Below, piece after piece: positions 14,475 to 22,576 of a DNA stretch of 64,000 bases (position 1 is its first letter; each line of letters starts with the position of its first letter). The stretch covers positions 60,250-124,249 of the forward strand of contig NZ_VUOB01000041.1 in the NCBI RefSeq assembly GCF_008386585.1. The letters are read 5' to 3'. Origin of the DNA: Solihabitans fulvus. GTDB lineage: Bacteria > Actinomycetota > Actinomycetes > Mycobacteriales > Pseudonocardiaceae. The notes under the pieces are model-generated. The model ran no database searches and was not told the origin of the DNA. It worked only from the letters and a program-made list of their open reading frames with translations. A program made the position numbers and the translations under genes.

Positions 14475-16052
14475 TCAGTGCTGCGGCGCGGGCCTGCGCG
14501 GCCGGCCGCCACCGAACTCGGAGCGACCGCCCTGGCCACCGCTGCCGCCACCGAACTCCGAGCGACCGCCCTGACCGCGGTCACCGCGGTCGGAACGACG
14601 GCCACGGAACTCCGGACGACCGCTGCCGCCACCGAAGCCACCGCCGCCGAAGCCACGGCCACCACGGGGACCGCCGCGACGCGGGGCGCGGACCGGGATC
14701 TCCGGCTCGATCACCGGCTCGCCGCTGGGCACGCGGGCGCCGGTGATGCGGATCAGGTCCTCGTCACCCGGGCGGACCCGAGTGCTCTCCGGGCGGACGC
14801 CGGCCCGCGCGGTGAGGCCCTGCACGGCACGACGCTGGTCGTGCGTGACCATCGTGACGACCACGCCGGACTGGCCGGCGCGGGCGGTACGACCGGCCCG
14901 GTGCAGGTAGTCCTTGGGGTCGGCAGGCGGGTCGACGTGGACCACGAGGCTGACGTCGTCGACGTGGATGCCGCGCGCGGCGACGTCCGTGGCGACGAGC
15001 ACCGGCGTGGTGCCCTCGCGGAACTCGCCGAGCACCCTGGTGCGGGCGTTCTGGGCCTTACCGCCGTGCAGCGCGCCGGCGTGGATGCCGACCGAGCGCA
15101 GCTTCTTGGCCAGCCGGTCCACGTGGTGCTTGGTGCGCACGAACATGATCGTGCGACCCTCGCGGGCGGCCACCTCGGTGATGACGTTCTGCTTGTCCTC
15201 GGCGGAGACCAGCAGCAGGTGGTGCTCCATCGTGGTCACGCTGGCGGTGCTCGGCGCGACGGAGTGGGTCACCGGGTTGTGCAGGTACTGGCGGACCAGC
15301 TTGTCCACGTCACCGTCGAGGGTGGCGGAGAACAGCAGCCGCTGGCCGTCCTGCGCGGTGAGGTCGAGGATGGCGCGGACCTGGGGCATGAAGCCCATGT
15401 CCGCCATCTGGTCGGCCTCGTCGAGCGCGGTGAACTGCACGTCGGAGAGCACCGCGGTGCCCTGCCTGACGTGGTCGGACAGCCGGCCCGGGGTGGCGAT
15501 CAGCAGGTCAACGCCACGGCGCAGCCCGTCGATCTGCTTGGGGAAGGAGGTGCCGCCCACGACGACGCGGCAGGTGAGCCCGAGCGCCCTGGCGAACGGG
15601 TTCAGCGCGTCGCTGACCTGCATGGCCAGCTCACGGGTCGGCACGAGCACCAGGCCGCGCGGGTGCAGCGGACGGGAGCGCTCACCGGCGAGCCGGGAGA
15701 GCAGCGCGAGCCCGAAGGCCAGCGTCTTGCCGGAGCCGGTCTGGCCCCGACCGAGGACGTCCCGACCGGCGAGCGCGTCGGGAAGGGTGGCCGCCTGGAT
15801 GGGGAACGGCTCGTTGATGCCGGCCTCGGACAGCGCGCGAACCAGCGGTTCGGCAAGACCGATCTCGGCGAAGGAAGGGAGCGGACCGGCCGGCACAGTG
15901 CTTTCGACGTGCTCGGCGACGGTCGACGGCTCGGCGTCAGCGAACTGCTGCGGCCGGCGGTCGCCCTGGCCAGGTCGTCGGCCCCGCGGCTTGCGGAACG
16001 AACGATCGGAACGGCCCTGGGACGTGGGTGGCAAAGCTAACCTCCGGGACAT
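14475..16052 (-). CDS. DEAD-box RNA helicase
   Basis: ATP-dependent RNA helicase of 525 residues. All core motifs are present: Q motif region PFPIQAATLP, motif I GQTGSGKT, PTRELA, TPGR, motif II DEAD, motif III SAT, and motif VI HRAGRTAR. After the two RecA domains (about residues 60-430) comes a low-complexity tail with repeats of GGRSEFGGG and RGRR. Such RGG-like tails bind RNA in DeaD/CsdA- and RhlE-type helicases and help ribosome assembly or RNA decay, especially in the cold. The N-terminus (about 55 residues) is also basic and disordered. It is a single-gene unit with a 440-base upstream region. Confidence 0.95.
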   Translation of the reverse strand: MSRRLALPPTSQGRSDRSFRKPRGRRPGQGDRRPQQFADAEPSTVAEHVESTVPAGPLPSFAEIGLAEPLVRALSEAGINEPFPIQAATLPDALAGRDVLGRGQTGSGKTLAFGLALLSRLAGERSRPLHPRGLVLVPTRELAMQVSDALNPFARALGLTCRVVVGGTSFPKQIDGLRRGVDLLIATPGRLSDHVRQGTAVLSDVQFTALDEADQMADMGFMPQVRAILDLTAQDGQRLLFSATLDGDVDKLVRQYLHNPVTHSVAPSTASVTTMEHHLLLVSAEDKQNVITEVAAREGRTIMFVRTKHHVDRLAKKLRSVGIHAGALHGGKAQNARTRVLGEFREGTTPVLVATDVAARGIHVDDVSLVVHVDPPADPKDYLHRAGRTARAGQSGVVVTMVTHDQRRAVQGLTARAGVRPESTRVRPGDEDLIRITGARVPSGEPVIEPEIPVRAPRRGGPRGGRGFGGGGFGGGSGRPEFRGRRSDRGDRGQGGRSEFGGGSGGQGGRSEFGGGRPRRPAPQH

Positions 16053-16492
16053 GGCGCGTCTCGGGGAAGCTCCGCGGTTGTGCAGCGGGTCGCGGTGCCG
16101 ATCGCAAGGACGAGCCCGGCGCCGGGTGGCGCCATTGGTTGGGTGGACGCACCGAAAGACCGACCCGAGGTGGCCTTGGTAGCACGTGGAAATAGAGTGC
16201 CCGTTTGCGGTGCGAGTCCTAGCCTACATGATCAATCCGGATCTAGGTCGGTTGGCGGCGTCACACGGGGTGTGACCGCGCTTTCACGGGCCGGTCGGGA
16301 TTCGGCGGATGAGTGCCGGGGTCGACCGCATTTCGTTGACGGACATGGGCTTTCGGGTTCGACCGCGGCGGTGTCCGTGATGGACCCCGGGTGTTTTCTG
16401 TGGACGGACCAGGTCGCGTGTCCTTCCCCACAGCAACTCCGTGGCCTCGTTTATTCCTGACCGTCCCTGGCGGGGGCGAGGATTCCGGCCGG
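16053..16492. other. Long intergenic region with no clear gene
   Basis: This 440-base stretch separates the helicase start from the MarR stop. It should contain the helicase promoter and leader; DEAD-box genes often have long regulatory leaders. I see no convincing protein gene. A 15-codon frame at 16228-16275 (MINPDLGRLAASHGV) follows a TAGCCT box and is mentioned as a finding. The right end holds part of the MarR terminator. Confidence 0.5.
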
Positions 16493-16497
16493 TCAGG
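16456..16497 (-). terminator. Hairpin at the end of the MarR gene
   Basis: CCTGACCG and CGGTCAGG form an 8-bp stem with a long GC-rich loop. The right arm contains the MarR stop codon, so it could act as an overlapping terminator for the minus strand. Confidence 0.4.
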
Positions 16498-16981
16498 GTC
16501 GTGTCGGGAGTTCTTGCTCGCCGTCCCGGCGGCCGTGCGGGTGGCGGAGGCGCCTGGTGTCGACGTTGCCGGTCAGGGTCGTGAGGATGCCCGGCAGTTC
16601 CGCGACGGTCTCGGCGGGCAGGCCGGTCACGGTTTCCTCCGCGAGGTCGCACCACAGTTGCTTGACCTGCTCGACCAGGGCTTTGCCGCTGTCGGTGAGT
16701 TCGACGATGCTGGCGCGCTTGTCGGTTGGTGCGGGTGTGCGGCGGATCTGGCCGGAGGCTTCGAGTTTGCGGGTCATGAGCGTGACGCTGGGCGGCTCGC
16801 AGCCGAGTGCCTCGCCGAGCTGGGCCTGGATCATCGGGCCGGTCCTGGCGAGTTCGAGCAGTAGCGCCTCTTGTCCGGGGTGCAGTCCGAGTGGGGTCAG
16901 CAGGGTGGCGGTCCTGGCCCGGTGGCGCAGGCTCAGTAGCCGGATGGCCTGGTTGAGGGCGTCGGCTTGGTCGAAGTCCAC
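16493..16981 (-). CDS. MarR-family transcription regulator
   Basis: Winged-helix protein of 162 residues. The core (ARTGPMIQAQLGEALGCEPPSVTLMTRKLEASGQIRRTPAPTDKRASIVELTDSGKALV) has the MarR recognition helix and a DKRA-type wing. It is divergent from wrbA and the DHA2 efflux gene. A long perfect inverted repeat lies between them, so the likely role is repression of both units, released by a phenolic compound, quinone or drug. This reading comes from position and family habit. Confidence 0.93.
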   Translation of the reverse strand: MDFDQADALNQAIRLLSLRHRARTATLLTPLGLHPGQEALLLELARTGPMIQAQLGEALGCEPPSVTLMTRKLEASGQIRRTPAPTDKRASIVELTDSGKALVEQVKQLWCDLAEETVTGLPAETVAELPGILTTLTGNVDTRRLRHPHGRRDGEQELPTRP

Positions 16982-16995
16982 GGCGTCTCCTTGAC

Positions 16996-17037
16996 AGACT
17001 TAGTTATGCGCATAAGGTTATCTGCATAACTAAGTCT
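16996..17037. promoter_or_regulatory. MarR operator, 14-bp inverted repeat
   Basis: AGACTTAGTTATGC and GCATAACTAAGTCT are perfect inverted arms separated by 14 bases, with a second palindrome TATGCGCATA across the left arm edge. The AT-rich site stands out from its surroundings and overlaps the region where both divergent promoters must lie. TTAGTTATGCGCATAA resembles known MarR/OhrR-type boxes. Confidence 0.8.
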
Positions 17038-17060
17038 ACCTGGCATCGAAGGAGCGGGAC

Positions 17061-17705
17061 ATGACCGCGAAGGTCGCCGTCGTCTACTACAGCGCGACTG
17101 GCGCTGTGCACGCACTCGCGCAGGCCGTCGCCGAGGGCGCGGCCGAGGCCGAGGCGGAGGTGCGGCTGCGACGGGTCGCCGAACTGGCGCCCGACAGCGC
17201 GATCGACCAGAACCCGCAGTGGCGCCGGCACATCGACGACGCCGCGTCGATTGCCGAGGCCTCGGTCGAGGACCTGGCGTGGGCCGACGCGTTCGCGTTC
17301 GGGACGCCGACGCGGTTCGGTGCGCCTGCCGCGCAGCTCAAGCAGTTCATCGACCAGACCGGCGGGCTGTGGCGGGAAGGCAGCCTGGCCGACAAGCCGG
17401 TGACGGCCTTCACCTCGGCGTTCAACCGGCACGGCGGCAGCGAGGCCACGATCCTGTCGCTGGCCAACGTGTTCTACCACTGGGGTGCGCTGATCATCCC
17501 GCCAGGATTCACCGATCCGTCCGTCTCCGCCGCCGGGGGCAACCCCTACGGCACGTCGTACGTGTCCGGCCCGACAGGAGCAGGCCCGGACGCCGAGGCG
17601 CTGGAAGCGGCCCGGTACCAGGGACGGCGGTTGGCTCAGATCGCGAACCGGCTACTGGCCGGCAGCCGCGCCGCCGACACCGACGGGAACACCCTCGCCG
17701 CCTAG
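17061..17705 (+). CDS. wrbA: WrbA-type NAD(P)H:quinone oxidoreductase
   Basis: Flavodoxin-like FMN protein of 214 residues. It has the FMN phosphate loop VVYYSATGAVHALAQAVAEGA at the N-terminus, the FGTPTRFGAPAAQLKQFIDQTGGLW segment and AFTSAFNRHGGSEATILSL, all diagnostic of WrbA. Such enzymes reduce quinones by two electrons and avoid semiquinone radicals. Ribosome site GAAGGAGCGGG lies before ATG 17061. Control by the divergent MarR protein and the nearby efflux gene suggests a response to quinone-like or phenolic toxins. Confidence 0.95.
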   Translation: MTAKVAVVYYSATGAVHALAQAVAEGAAEAEAEVRLRRVAELAPDSAIDQNPQWRRHIDDAASIAEASVEDLAWADAFAFGTPTRFGAPAAQLKQFIDQTGGLWREGSLADKPVTAFTSAFNRHGGSEATILSLANVFYHWGALIIPPGFTDPSVSAAGGNPYGTSYVSGPTGAGPDAEALEAARYQGRRLAQIANRLLAGSRAADTDGNTLAA

Positions 17706-17717
17706 AGCGGGTAGAGC

Positions 17718-17760
17718 CCCGCCGGCAGCGGCAGCTCATGACGCGAGCCCTGCCGGCGGG
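17718..17760 (+). terminator. Hairpin between wrbA and efflux gene
   Basis: CCCGCCGGCAG pairs with CTGCCGGCGGG over 11 bp around a 21-base loop. It may terminate the wrbA transcript or only reduce readthrough into the efflux gene. Confidence 0.55.
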
Positions 17761-17811
17761 CCGCCCGTCGAACCCCAGCGCAGATTCGCATTGAGCATTC
17801 AGGAGGAGCTC

Positions 17812-19251
17812 ATGGCGTCCACATCACCCACGAAAACCCCTACCCGCAACGACCTGGCGGCAAGAACCGGTCCCATGTGGATGATCCTGGCTCTGGCGTG
17901 CGCCTGCCAGTTCATGGTGATCCTGGACTCGTCCATCGTCAACGTCGCCCTGCCCTCGGTCGATCGGGACCTTGGGTTCACAGCCACCGGCCTGGCCTGG
18001 GTCGTGAACGGCTACCTGCTCACCTTCGCCGGGTTCATGCTGCTCGGCGGCCGCGCCGCCGATCTGTTCGGCCCCCGCCGGATGCTGGCCGCCGGGCTGC
18101 TCCTGTTCTCCGCCGCGAGCGTGGTCGGCGGCCTGGCGACCACCGCCGAGATTCTGGTGGCGGCCCGCGTCGCGCAGGGCATGGGAGCCGCCATGATGGC
18201 CCCGGCGACGCTGGTCCTGATCAACACCTACTTCACCGGGGGACCCGCGCGCGCCAAGGCGTTCGGCGCGTGGTCCGCCTCGGGCGGCGTCGGCGGCATG
18301 GCCGGCGCGGTCGCGGGCGGCGCCATCACGACGGGCCTGTCGTGGCGGTGGGTCTTCCTGATCAACGTGCCGATCGGCGCGGTGCTGATCGCGGTGGCCG
18401 TGACGTCGCTCGCCCGCACGCAAACCCGCAGGCGGGAATCGCTCGACATCGTCGGCGCGGTCACGGGAACGGCGGGGCTGGCCACGGTGATCTACGGGGT
18501 CATGCAGAGCGCCGATCACGGCTGGGGTTCCTGGCTGACCGTCGGGCCGGTGGTGGGGGGCCTGCTCCTGCTCGTCGTCTTCGCCGTGGTGGAGGCCCGT
18601 TTCGCCAGCCAGCCGATCCTGCCCCTGCGGCTGTTCGGAATCCGGGGGGTCGCCGTCGGCAGCGGCATGCTCCTGCTGTTCGGCGGGATCGGGATCGCGA
18701 TGTGGTACTTCACGTCGCTGTTCCTGCAGAACGTCCTCGGCTACAGCGCGCTCCAGGCCGGGCTCGGGCAGACACCCGCGGCGGTGACGTTCATGGTGAT
18801 CGCGCGTTGCGCCGCCGCACTCCTGCCGCGCATCGGTGTTCGCGCCCTGGTGCTGGCCGGCTCCGGCCTCTTCGTGGCCGGTTTCGGCTGGCTCGCCCGG
18901 GCCAACGCCGACAGCGGCTACCTCACCGGCGTGCTCGCGCCCACGCTGCTCATCGCGATCGGCATCGGACTGACCTTCCCCACCTTCATGGCTGCGGCGA
19001 CCGCCGACGCTCCCGAGGGCGAGGCGGGGATTGTCGGGGGTCTCGCCGCCACGGCCAGCCAGGTAGGCGGGTCGATCGGCCTTGCGGTGCTCGCGACGGC
19101 CGCCAGCGCCAGGGCCGCGGCGGCGGCAGGCGGGAATTCTCCCGCCGCCGCCCTCGCCTCCGGCTACGACCGGGTCTTCCTCATCGCGGCCGGCCTCGCC
19201 GTGGCCATCGCGGCGATCAGCCTGCTGTCGCCGCGGCATCGGCGCGCCTGA
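17812..19251 (+). CDS. DHA2-family MFS drug efflux transporter
   Basis: Membrane protein of 479 residues with 14 predicted helices, as in the EmrB/QacA branch. It shows motif C-like and D1 features: LDSSIVNVALPSVDRDLGF in helix 1, WVVNGYLLTFAGFMLLGGRAADLFGPRR (motif A) between helices 2 and 3, and RVAQGMGAAMMAPATL. ATG 17812 follows AGGAGGAGCT; an in-frame TTG seven codons earlier lies inside that site and is rejected. It is probably controlled with wrbA by the MarR protein. The drug is unknown. Confidence 0.93.
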   Translation: MASTSPTKTPTRNDLAARTGPMWMILALACACQFMVILDSSIVNVALPSVDRDLGFTATGLAWVVNGYLLTFAGFMLLGGRAADLFGPRRMLAAGLLLFSAASVVGGLATTAEILVAARVAQGMGAAMMAPATLVLINTYFTGGPARAKAFGAWSASGGVGGMAGAVAGGAITTGLSWRWVFLINVPIGAVLIAVAVTSLARTQTRRRESLDIVGAVTGTAGLATVIYGVMQSADHGWGSWLTVGPVVGGLLLLVVFAVVEARFASQPILPLRLFGIRGVAVGSGMLLLFGGIGIAMWYFTSLFLQNVLGYSALQAGLGQTPAAVTFMVIARCAAALLPRIGVRALVLAGSGLFVAGFGWLARANADSGYLTGVLAPTLLIAIGIGLTFPTFMAAATADAPEGEAGIVGGLAATASQVGGSIGLAVLATAASARAAAAAGGNSPAAALASGYDRVFLIAAGLAVAIAAISLLSPRHRRA

Positions 19252-19446
19252 ACGCCGCGTGCCACCTGTCGCCCTTCGTGCGCGAGGGCGACGTCGGTGG
19301 TGATCTCGGCGGTGATCGCGGCGCCGGGTGCCCGAGATCCGATGTCCTCGACCCGCGCACGCGAAGCGAGCCGTCGGCCTCGGGCCATCCCGGAAAGCCA
19401 TGGAGCGCTGACCGCGCCGAAGCGCATCAGCGCCCCGACTCAGGGT

Positions 19447-19475
19447 CGCCTCCCAGGTCCGTCACCTGGGAGGCG
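19447..19475 (-). terminator. Terminator after RIO kinase gene
   Basis: CGCCTCCCAGGT and ACCTGGGAGGCG form a perfect 12-bp stem with a five-base loop, seven bases beyond the RIO kinase stop codon. Confidence 0.85.
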
Positions 19476-19481
19476 TATCCG

Positions 19482-20432
19482 TCAGCGGCCCGATGCCTCC
19501 TCGCGAAGCTGGGCGATCAGCTCCTCCGGATCGCCGAGATGGCCCGGCAGCCCCCGGGACGCGAACCATGCCGCGATGTTGCGGACATCCCGCTCCAGGA
19601 ACTCCTCGCCGCGCGGGTTGGCCACCACGTCGACGATCTGGGGCAGGTCGATCAGCATCAGCCTGCCCTGGTGCACCAGCAGGTTGTAGGCCGACAGGTC
19701 GCCGTGCGCCAGACCGGCGCTCGCCAACATGCCGAGGGCGTCGACCAGCTGGTGCCACAGGTCGACCAGCTCGTCGGGCTCCGGCCGCAGCTGGGCAAGC
19801 CTCGGCGCGGCCGAACCGTCCTGCTCGCCGAGGAACTCCAGCAGCAGTTCGGTGCCGCTGCGCTGGACCGGGTACGGCACCGGAACGCCGATCAGCCACA
19901 GCCGGCCGAGCGCGGCGAACTCGGCGACCGCCCACTGCTCGGCGATCAGGTTCCTGCCGAAGGAGCTGCGGGACGTCATCGCCCGGTTCTCCCTGGACCG
20001 CCGCATCCGGCGGCCCTCCAGGTAGCCGGCGTCGCGGTGGAACAGCCGGTGGTCGCCGCTGCGATACCGCTTCGCCGCCATCAGGACGGACCGGCCGTCC
20101 TCGGGCATCGCCCGCTCCAACAGGTGGACGTCCGCTTCCTTGCCGGTCTTCAGGACGCCCAGCTCGCGGTCGACCGCGGCCAGTTCGGTGATCAGCCAGT
20201 CCGGCCGCGGCTCGGGCCCGTGGTCGGCGTCGCCCCAGGTGGACCAGCGGTCGCCGCCGGGCGGAAGATCAGCCTCGCTGTGGGTGTCCTCGCGGGCCCG
20301 CGCCAGGCGGACTCGTTCTTCCTCGGTGAGCCGGCCGCGACGGCTGGGCATCGGCTCGTCGTCGAAACGCGCCTTGCGACGCTGGCTGGGACGGGTTTCG
20401 TGCGTGTCGAAATCAAAATCGTGCTCGCGCAC
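19482..20432 (-). CDS. RIO-family atypical serine kinase
   Basis: Kinase of 316 residues. Key features are LKTGKEADVHLLE (ATP flap), LMAAKRYR with the ATP-binding Lys, the RMRRSRENRAM segment, HGDLSAYNLL (catalytic loop Asp) and LIDLPQIVD (metal-binding Asp). These are the RIO1-type motifs. The first ~90 residues are charged and probably disordered. In eukaryotes and archaea RIO kinases mature the small ribosomal subunit; the bacterial role is largely unknown. GTG 20432 follows GAGGAGA. A 21-codon frame with a strong ribosome site lies 60 bases upstream. Confidence 0.9.
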   Translation of the reverse strand: MREHDFDFDTHETRPSQRRKARFDDEPMPSRRGRLTEEERVRLARAREDTHSEADLPPGGDRWSTWGDADHGPEPRPDWLITELAAVDRELGVLKTGKEADVHLLERAMPEDGRSVLMAAKRYRSGDHRLFHRDAGYLEGRRMRRSRENRAMTSRSSFGRNLIAEQWAVAEFAALGRLWLIGVPVPYPVQRSGTELLLEFLGEQDGSAAPRLAQLRPEPDELVDLWHQLVDALGMLASAGLAHGDLSAYNLLVHQGRLMLIDLPQIVDVVANPRGEEFLERDVRNIAAWFASRGLPGHLGDPEELIAQLREEASGR

Positions 20433-20491
20433 TGGTGGGGTTCTCCTCGTAAGCAAGGGGGGCGCCCCACCGGCGCGGCGCGATCAGCGCG

Positions 20492-20557
20492 CTAAACGGC
20501 CTCGTGGGGCGGGCGGACGGGTCGATGCCACGTCCAGGACAGTCGGCTTGAACACAC
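20492..20557 (-). CDS. Possible leader peptide (21 aa) upstream of RIO kinase
   Basis: GTG 20557 follows the strong ribosome site GAGGAGGT and opens a 21-codon frame (VCSSRLSWTWHRPVRPPHEAV) that stops 60 bases before the RIO kinase start. The peptide has two Trp close together (SWTWH) and a GC-rich hairpin-forming stretch follows it. That layout resembles attenuation leaders, but no regulatory switch has been worked out here. Confidence 0.35.
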   Translation of the reverse strand: MCSSRLSWTWHRPVRPPHEAV

Positions 20558-20681
20558 GGCACCTCCTCGTTTCCGCCGGCTCTACCACCGGCTCCTGCGT
20601 CGTGGTGATCAGCCTGCCCGACCACACCCAGCACCCGCAACACCTTTTTGACCTGCGGTTTTACTGACGGCACGACGATCT

Positions 20682-21419
20682 CTAGGCAAACAGATCGAGC
20701 GTCCGCTCCCCGGTCCGCTCCATCCTCAACCCGGCCGCGGTCGCCGCCCTGATCACCCCGTCGACGGTCCGTGGTTCCCGCGACACGGTCGCCAGCGCCC
20801 TGGCCAGCCGCCCCTTGTGCGACTTGTTGTGGTGGCTCACCGCCTTGCGCACCCCGCCGCCGTCGTCGCTGACCACCCGCACCACCACGGCGTCGGGCAC
20901 CCTGGCCAGCGCCGCGTACGTGCCCGACCGCAGGTCGATCACCAAATCGTCCACAGTGGACAACTGCGGCTCCAGCACCGGCCGCCACAGCCCCCGCAAC
21001 GAGCCGATCGCCGGCACCACGCTGCCGCCCGACAACCGGTAACCGGGCACGGGATCGCCGCCGCGCACCACGCCGAACAGCGCCGACGCCACCGCCAGCC
21101 GCCGATACGCCCTGGTCCGCTCGCCCCTGGACAGGCCGCCGAGGTCGAGCGCGTCGTAGAGCACGCCCGTGTACCTGGCCAGCGCGGGCAGCGTCGGCGA
21201 CGTGAGCAGCTCGGCGTTGCGCGCCACCTCGCCTGCCTGCCGCTCGGACAGCTCAAGCGCGGCCAGGCTGGCCGGGACGTCGGCGGCGAGGTCCACCAGC
21301 GCGTCGACGAGCTTGCCGCGCACGGGGTTCAGGTCGGGGAAGGACAGTCGGCCGAGGTCGAGCGGCGGACCGTCGCCGCCGTCGGCCTTGGTCTCCGACG
21401 GTGGGAGCAGTACCAGCAC
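20682..21419 (-). CDS. yaaA: YaaA-family peroxide stress protein
   Basis: Protein of 245 residues of the YaaA/DUF328 family. It begins with LVLLPPSETKADGG and ends with the conserved basic motif VSHHNKSHKGRLARAL. E. coli YaaA limits free iron during peroxide stress and has a DNA-binding fold related to helix-hairpin-helix proteins. Length matches (about 240-260). It is divergent from the acetyltransferase gene at 21481. Confidence 0.9.
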   Translation of the reverse strand: MLVLLPPSETKADGGDGPPLDLGRLSFPDLNPVRGKLVDALVDLAADVPASLAALELSERQAGEVARNAELLTSPTLPALARYTGVLYDALDLGGLSRGERTRAYRRLAVASALFGVVRGGDPVPGYRLSGGSVVPAIGSLRGLWRPVLEPQLSTVDDLVIDLRSGTYAALARVPDAVVVRVVSDDGGGVRKAVSHHNKSHKGRLARALATVSREPRTVDGVIRAATAAGLRMERTGERTLDLFA

Positions 21420-21480
21420 GGTGACTCAGGGTAGAGAAATGCGCTTCGCCCGGCCCGGCTGGGTCGGTAGCGTCGAGCGG

Positions 21481-22497
21481 ATGGCGATCAGCTGGCGACC
21501 GTTGACCGAGGCCGACGTCCCCGCCATGGCGCTCCTGGTGACGGACGCGGATGCGGTCGACCGGACCGGCGAGCGGGCGGGTGAGAGCGAGCTGACCCGA
21601 CTGCTGACCGGGAGCGCCGTCAGCGCGGCGGACAGCACCCTCGCCGCCGTGGCGGACGGCCGCCTGGTCGCCTTCGCCGCCATCCCGATCCGCCAGCAGA
21701 CCGGCGAAGTCCATCGGGTCCGGATCGTCGGCCAGGTGCATCCGGACTGGCGCGGCCGGGGCATCGGCAGGGAACTGCTGCGCTGGCAGGTCGACCGCGC
21801 CAAGCACCTGGCCTTCGCCGCACACCCCGAGCTGCCGCTCGAACTGCACGTGCACGTCGACAGCCGCAACGACGCCCAGCGCGCGCTCCTGTTCGGCGAG
21901 GGTTTCCGTGCGGCGCGCGAGTTCGCCACAATGCGGGCCCCACTCCCAACTCCAACCCCGCCCCAGTCGGCCGTCCCCACCGGCCTACGCCTGATCGACT
22001 ACGTCGAACGGCACGACGAGGCGACCAGGCTCGCGCTCAACGAGGCCTTCCTCGACCACTGGGGCCATCGGACGATCAGCGCGCAGGACTGGCGCAGCGG
22101 CTTCACCGACATGCCGTCGTTCCGGCCCGCCCTGTCCACGCTCGCGCTGGACGAGCGCACCGGGGAGGTCGCCGGCTTCGTGCTCGGCTTCGAGTACGAC
22201 GCCGCCACCGAGCGCACCGGGGTGCGCGAGATCAACCTCGGCCACGTCGGCACCCGCAGGCCGTGGCGCAGGCGCGGCCTGGCCGCCGCGATGGTCGGCC
22301 GCGTGCTGGCCGCAGCGGGCGCCGCCGGGTTCGGCACGGCGGGCCTCTCCGTCGACACGGACAACCCGAACGGCGCGCCGAGGGTCTACCGGCGGGCCGG
22401 CTTCGAGGTCGTTCGGCGTTGGCACGCCATGGTTCTCGCCGTCTCGCCACAGCCGCTCCCGCGGACCACTTCCGGGACACCGAGGCACAACCCGTAA
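21481..22497 (+). CDS. Two-domain GNAT acetyltransferase
   Basis: Protein of 338 residues with two GNAT folds. The first acetyl-CoA loop is VHPDWRGRGIGRELL near residue 90; the second is GTRRPWRRRGLAAAMVGRVL near residue 260, followed by SVDTDNPNGAPRVYRRAGFEVVRR. The tandem layout is that of mycothiol synthase MshD and related enzymes. The second domain looks fully active, with the asparagine and tyrosine usual for GNATs near the end. MshD itself is possible but the N-terminus does not clearly match; a general N-acetyltransferase is the safer call. Confidence 0.85.
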   Translation: MAISWRPLTEADVPAMALLVTDADAVDRTGERAGESELTRLLTGSAVSAADSTLAAVADGRLVAFAAIPIRQQTGEVHRVRIVGQVHPDWRGRGIGRELLRWQVDRAKHLAFAAHPELPLELHVHVDSRNDAQRALLFGEGFRAAREFATMRAPLPTPTPPQSAVPTGLRLIDYVERHDEATRLALNEAFLDHWGHRTISAQDWRSGFTDMPSFRPALSTLALDERTGEVAGFVLGFEYDAATERTGVREINLGHVGTRRPWRRRGLAAAMVGRVLAAAGAAGFGTAGLSVDTDNPNGAPRVYRRAGFEVVRRWHAMVLAVSPQPLPRTTSGTPRHNP

Positions 22498-22576
22498 CCG
22501 GTTTCCGATTCGGCGAACACGGCCACTACGCTGCGTGGACAGCCCCGGGTACCTTTCGCCACGAGGAGCACCAACC

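Noticed and set aside
17877..20495. An 872-codon frame crossing the MFS gene and the RIO kinase gene
   Set aside because: It runs over two well-supported genes in other frames and their terminator, has Arg/Gly-rich shadow composition and no domain.
20946..20961. A third copy of the repeat core GTCCACAGTGGAC
   Set aside because: Only the 13-base palindromic core is shared with the 70-bp repeats, and it lies inside the yaaA coding region, so chance is likely.
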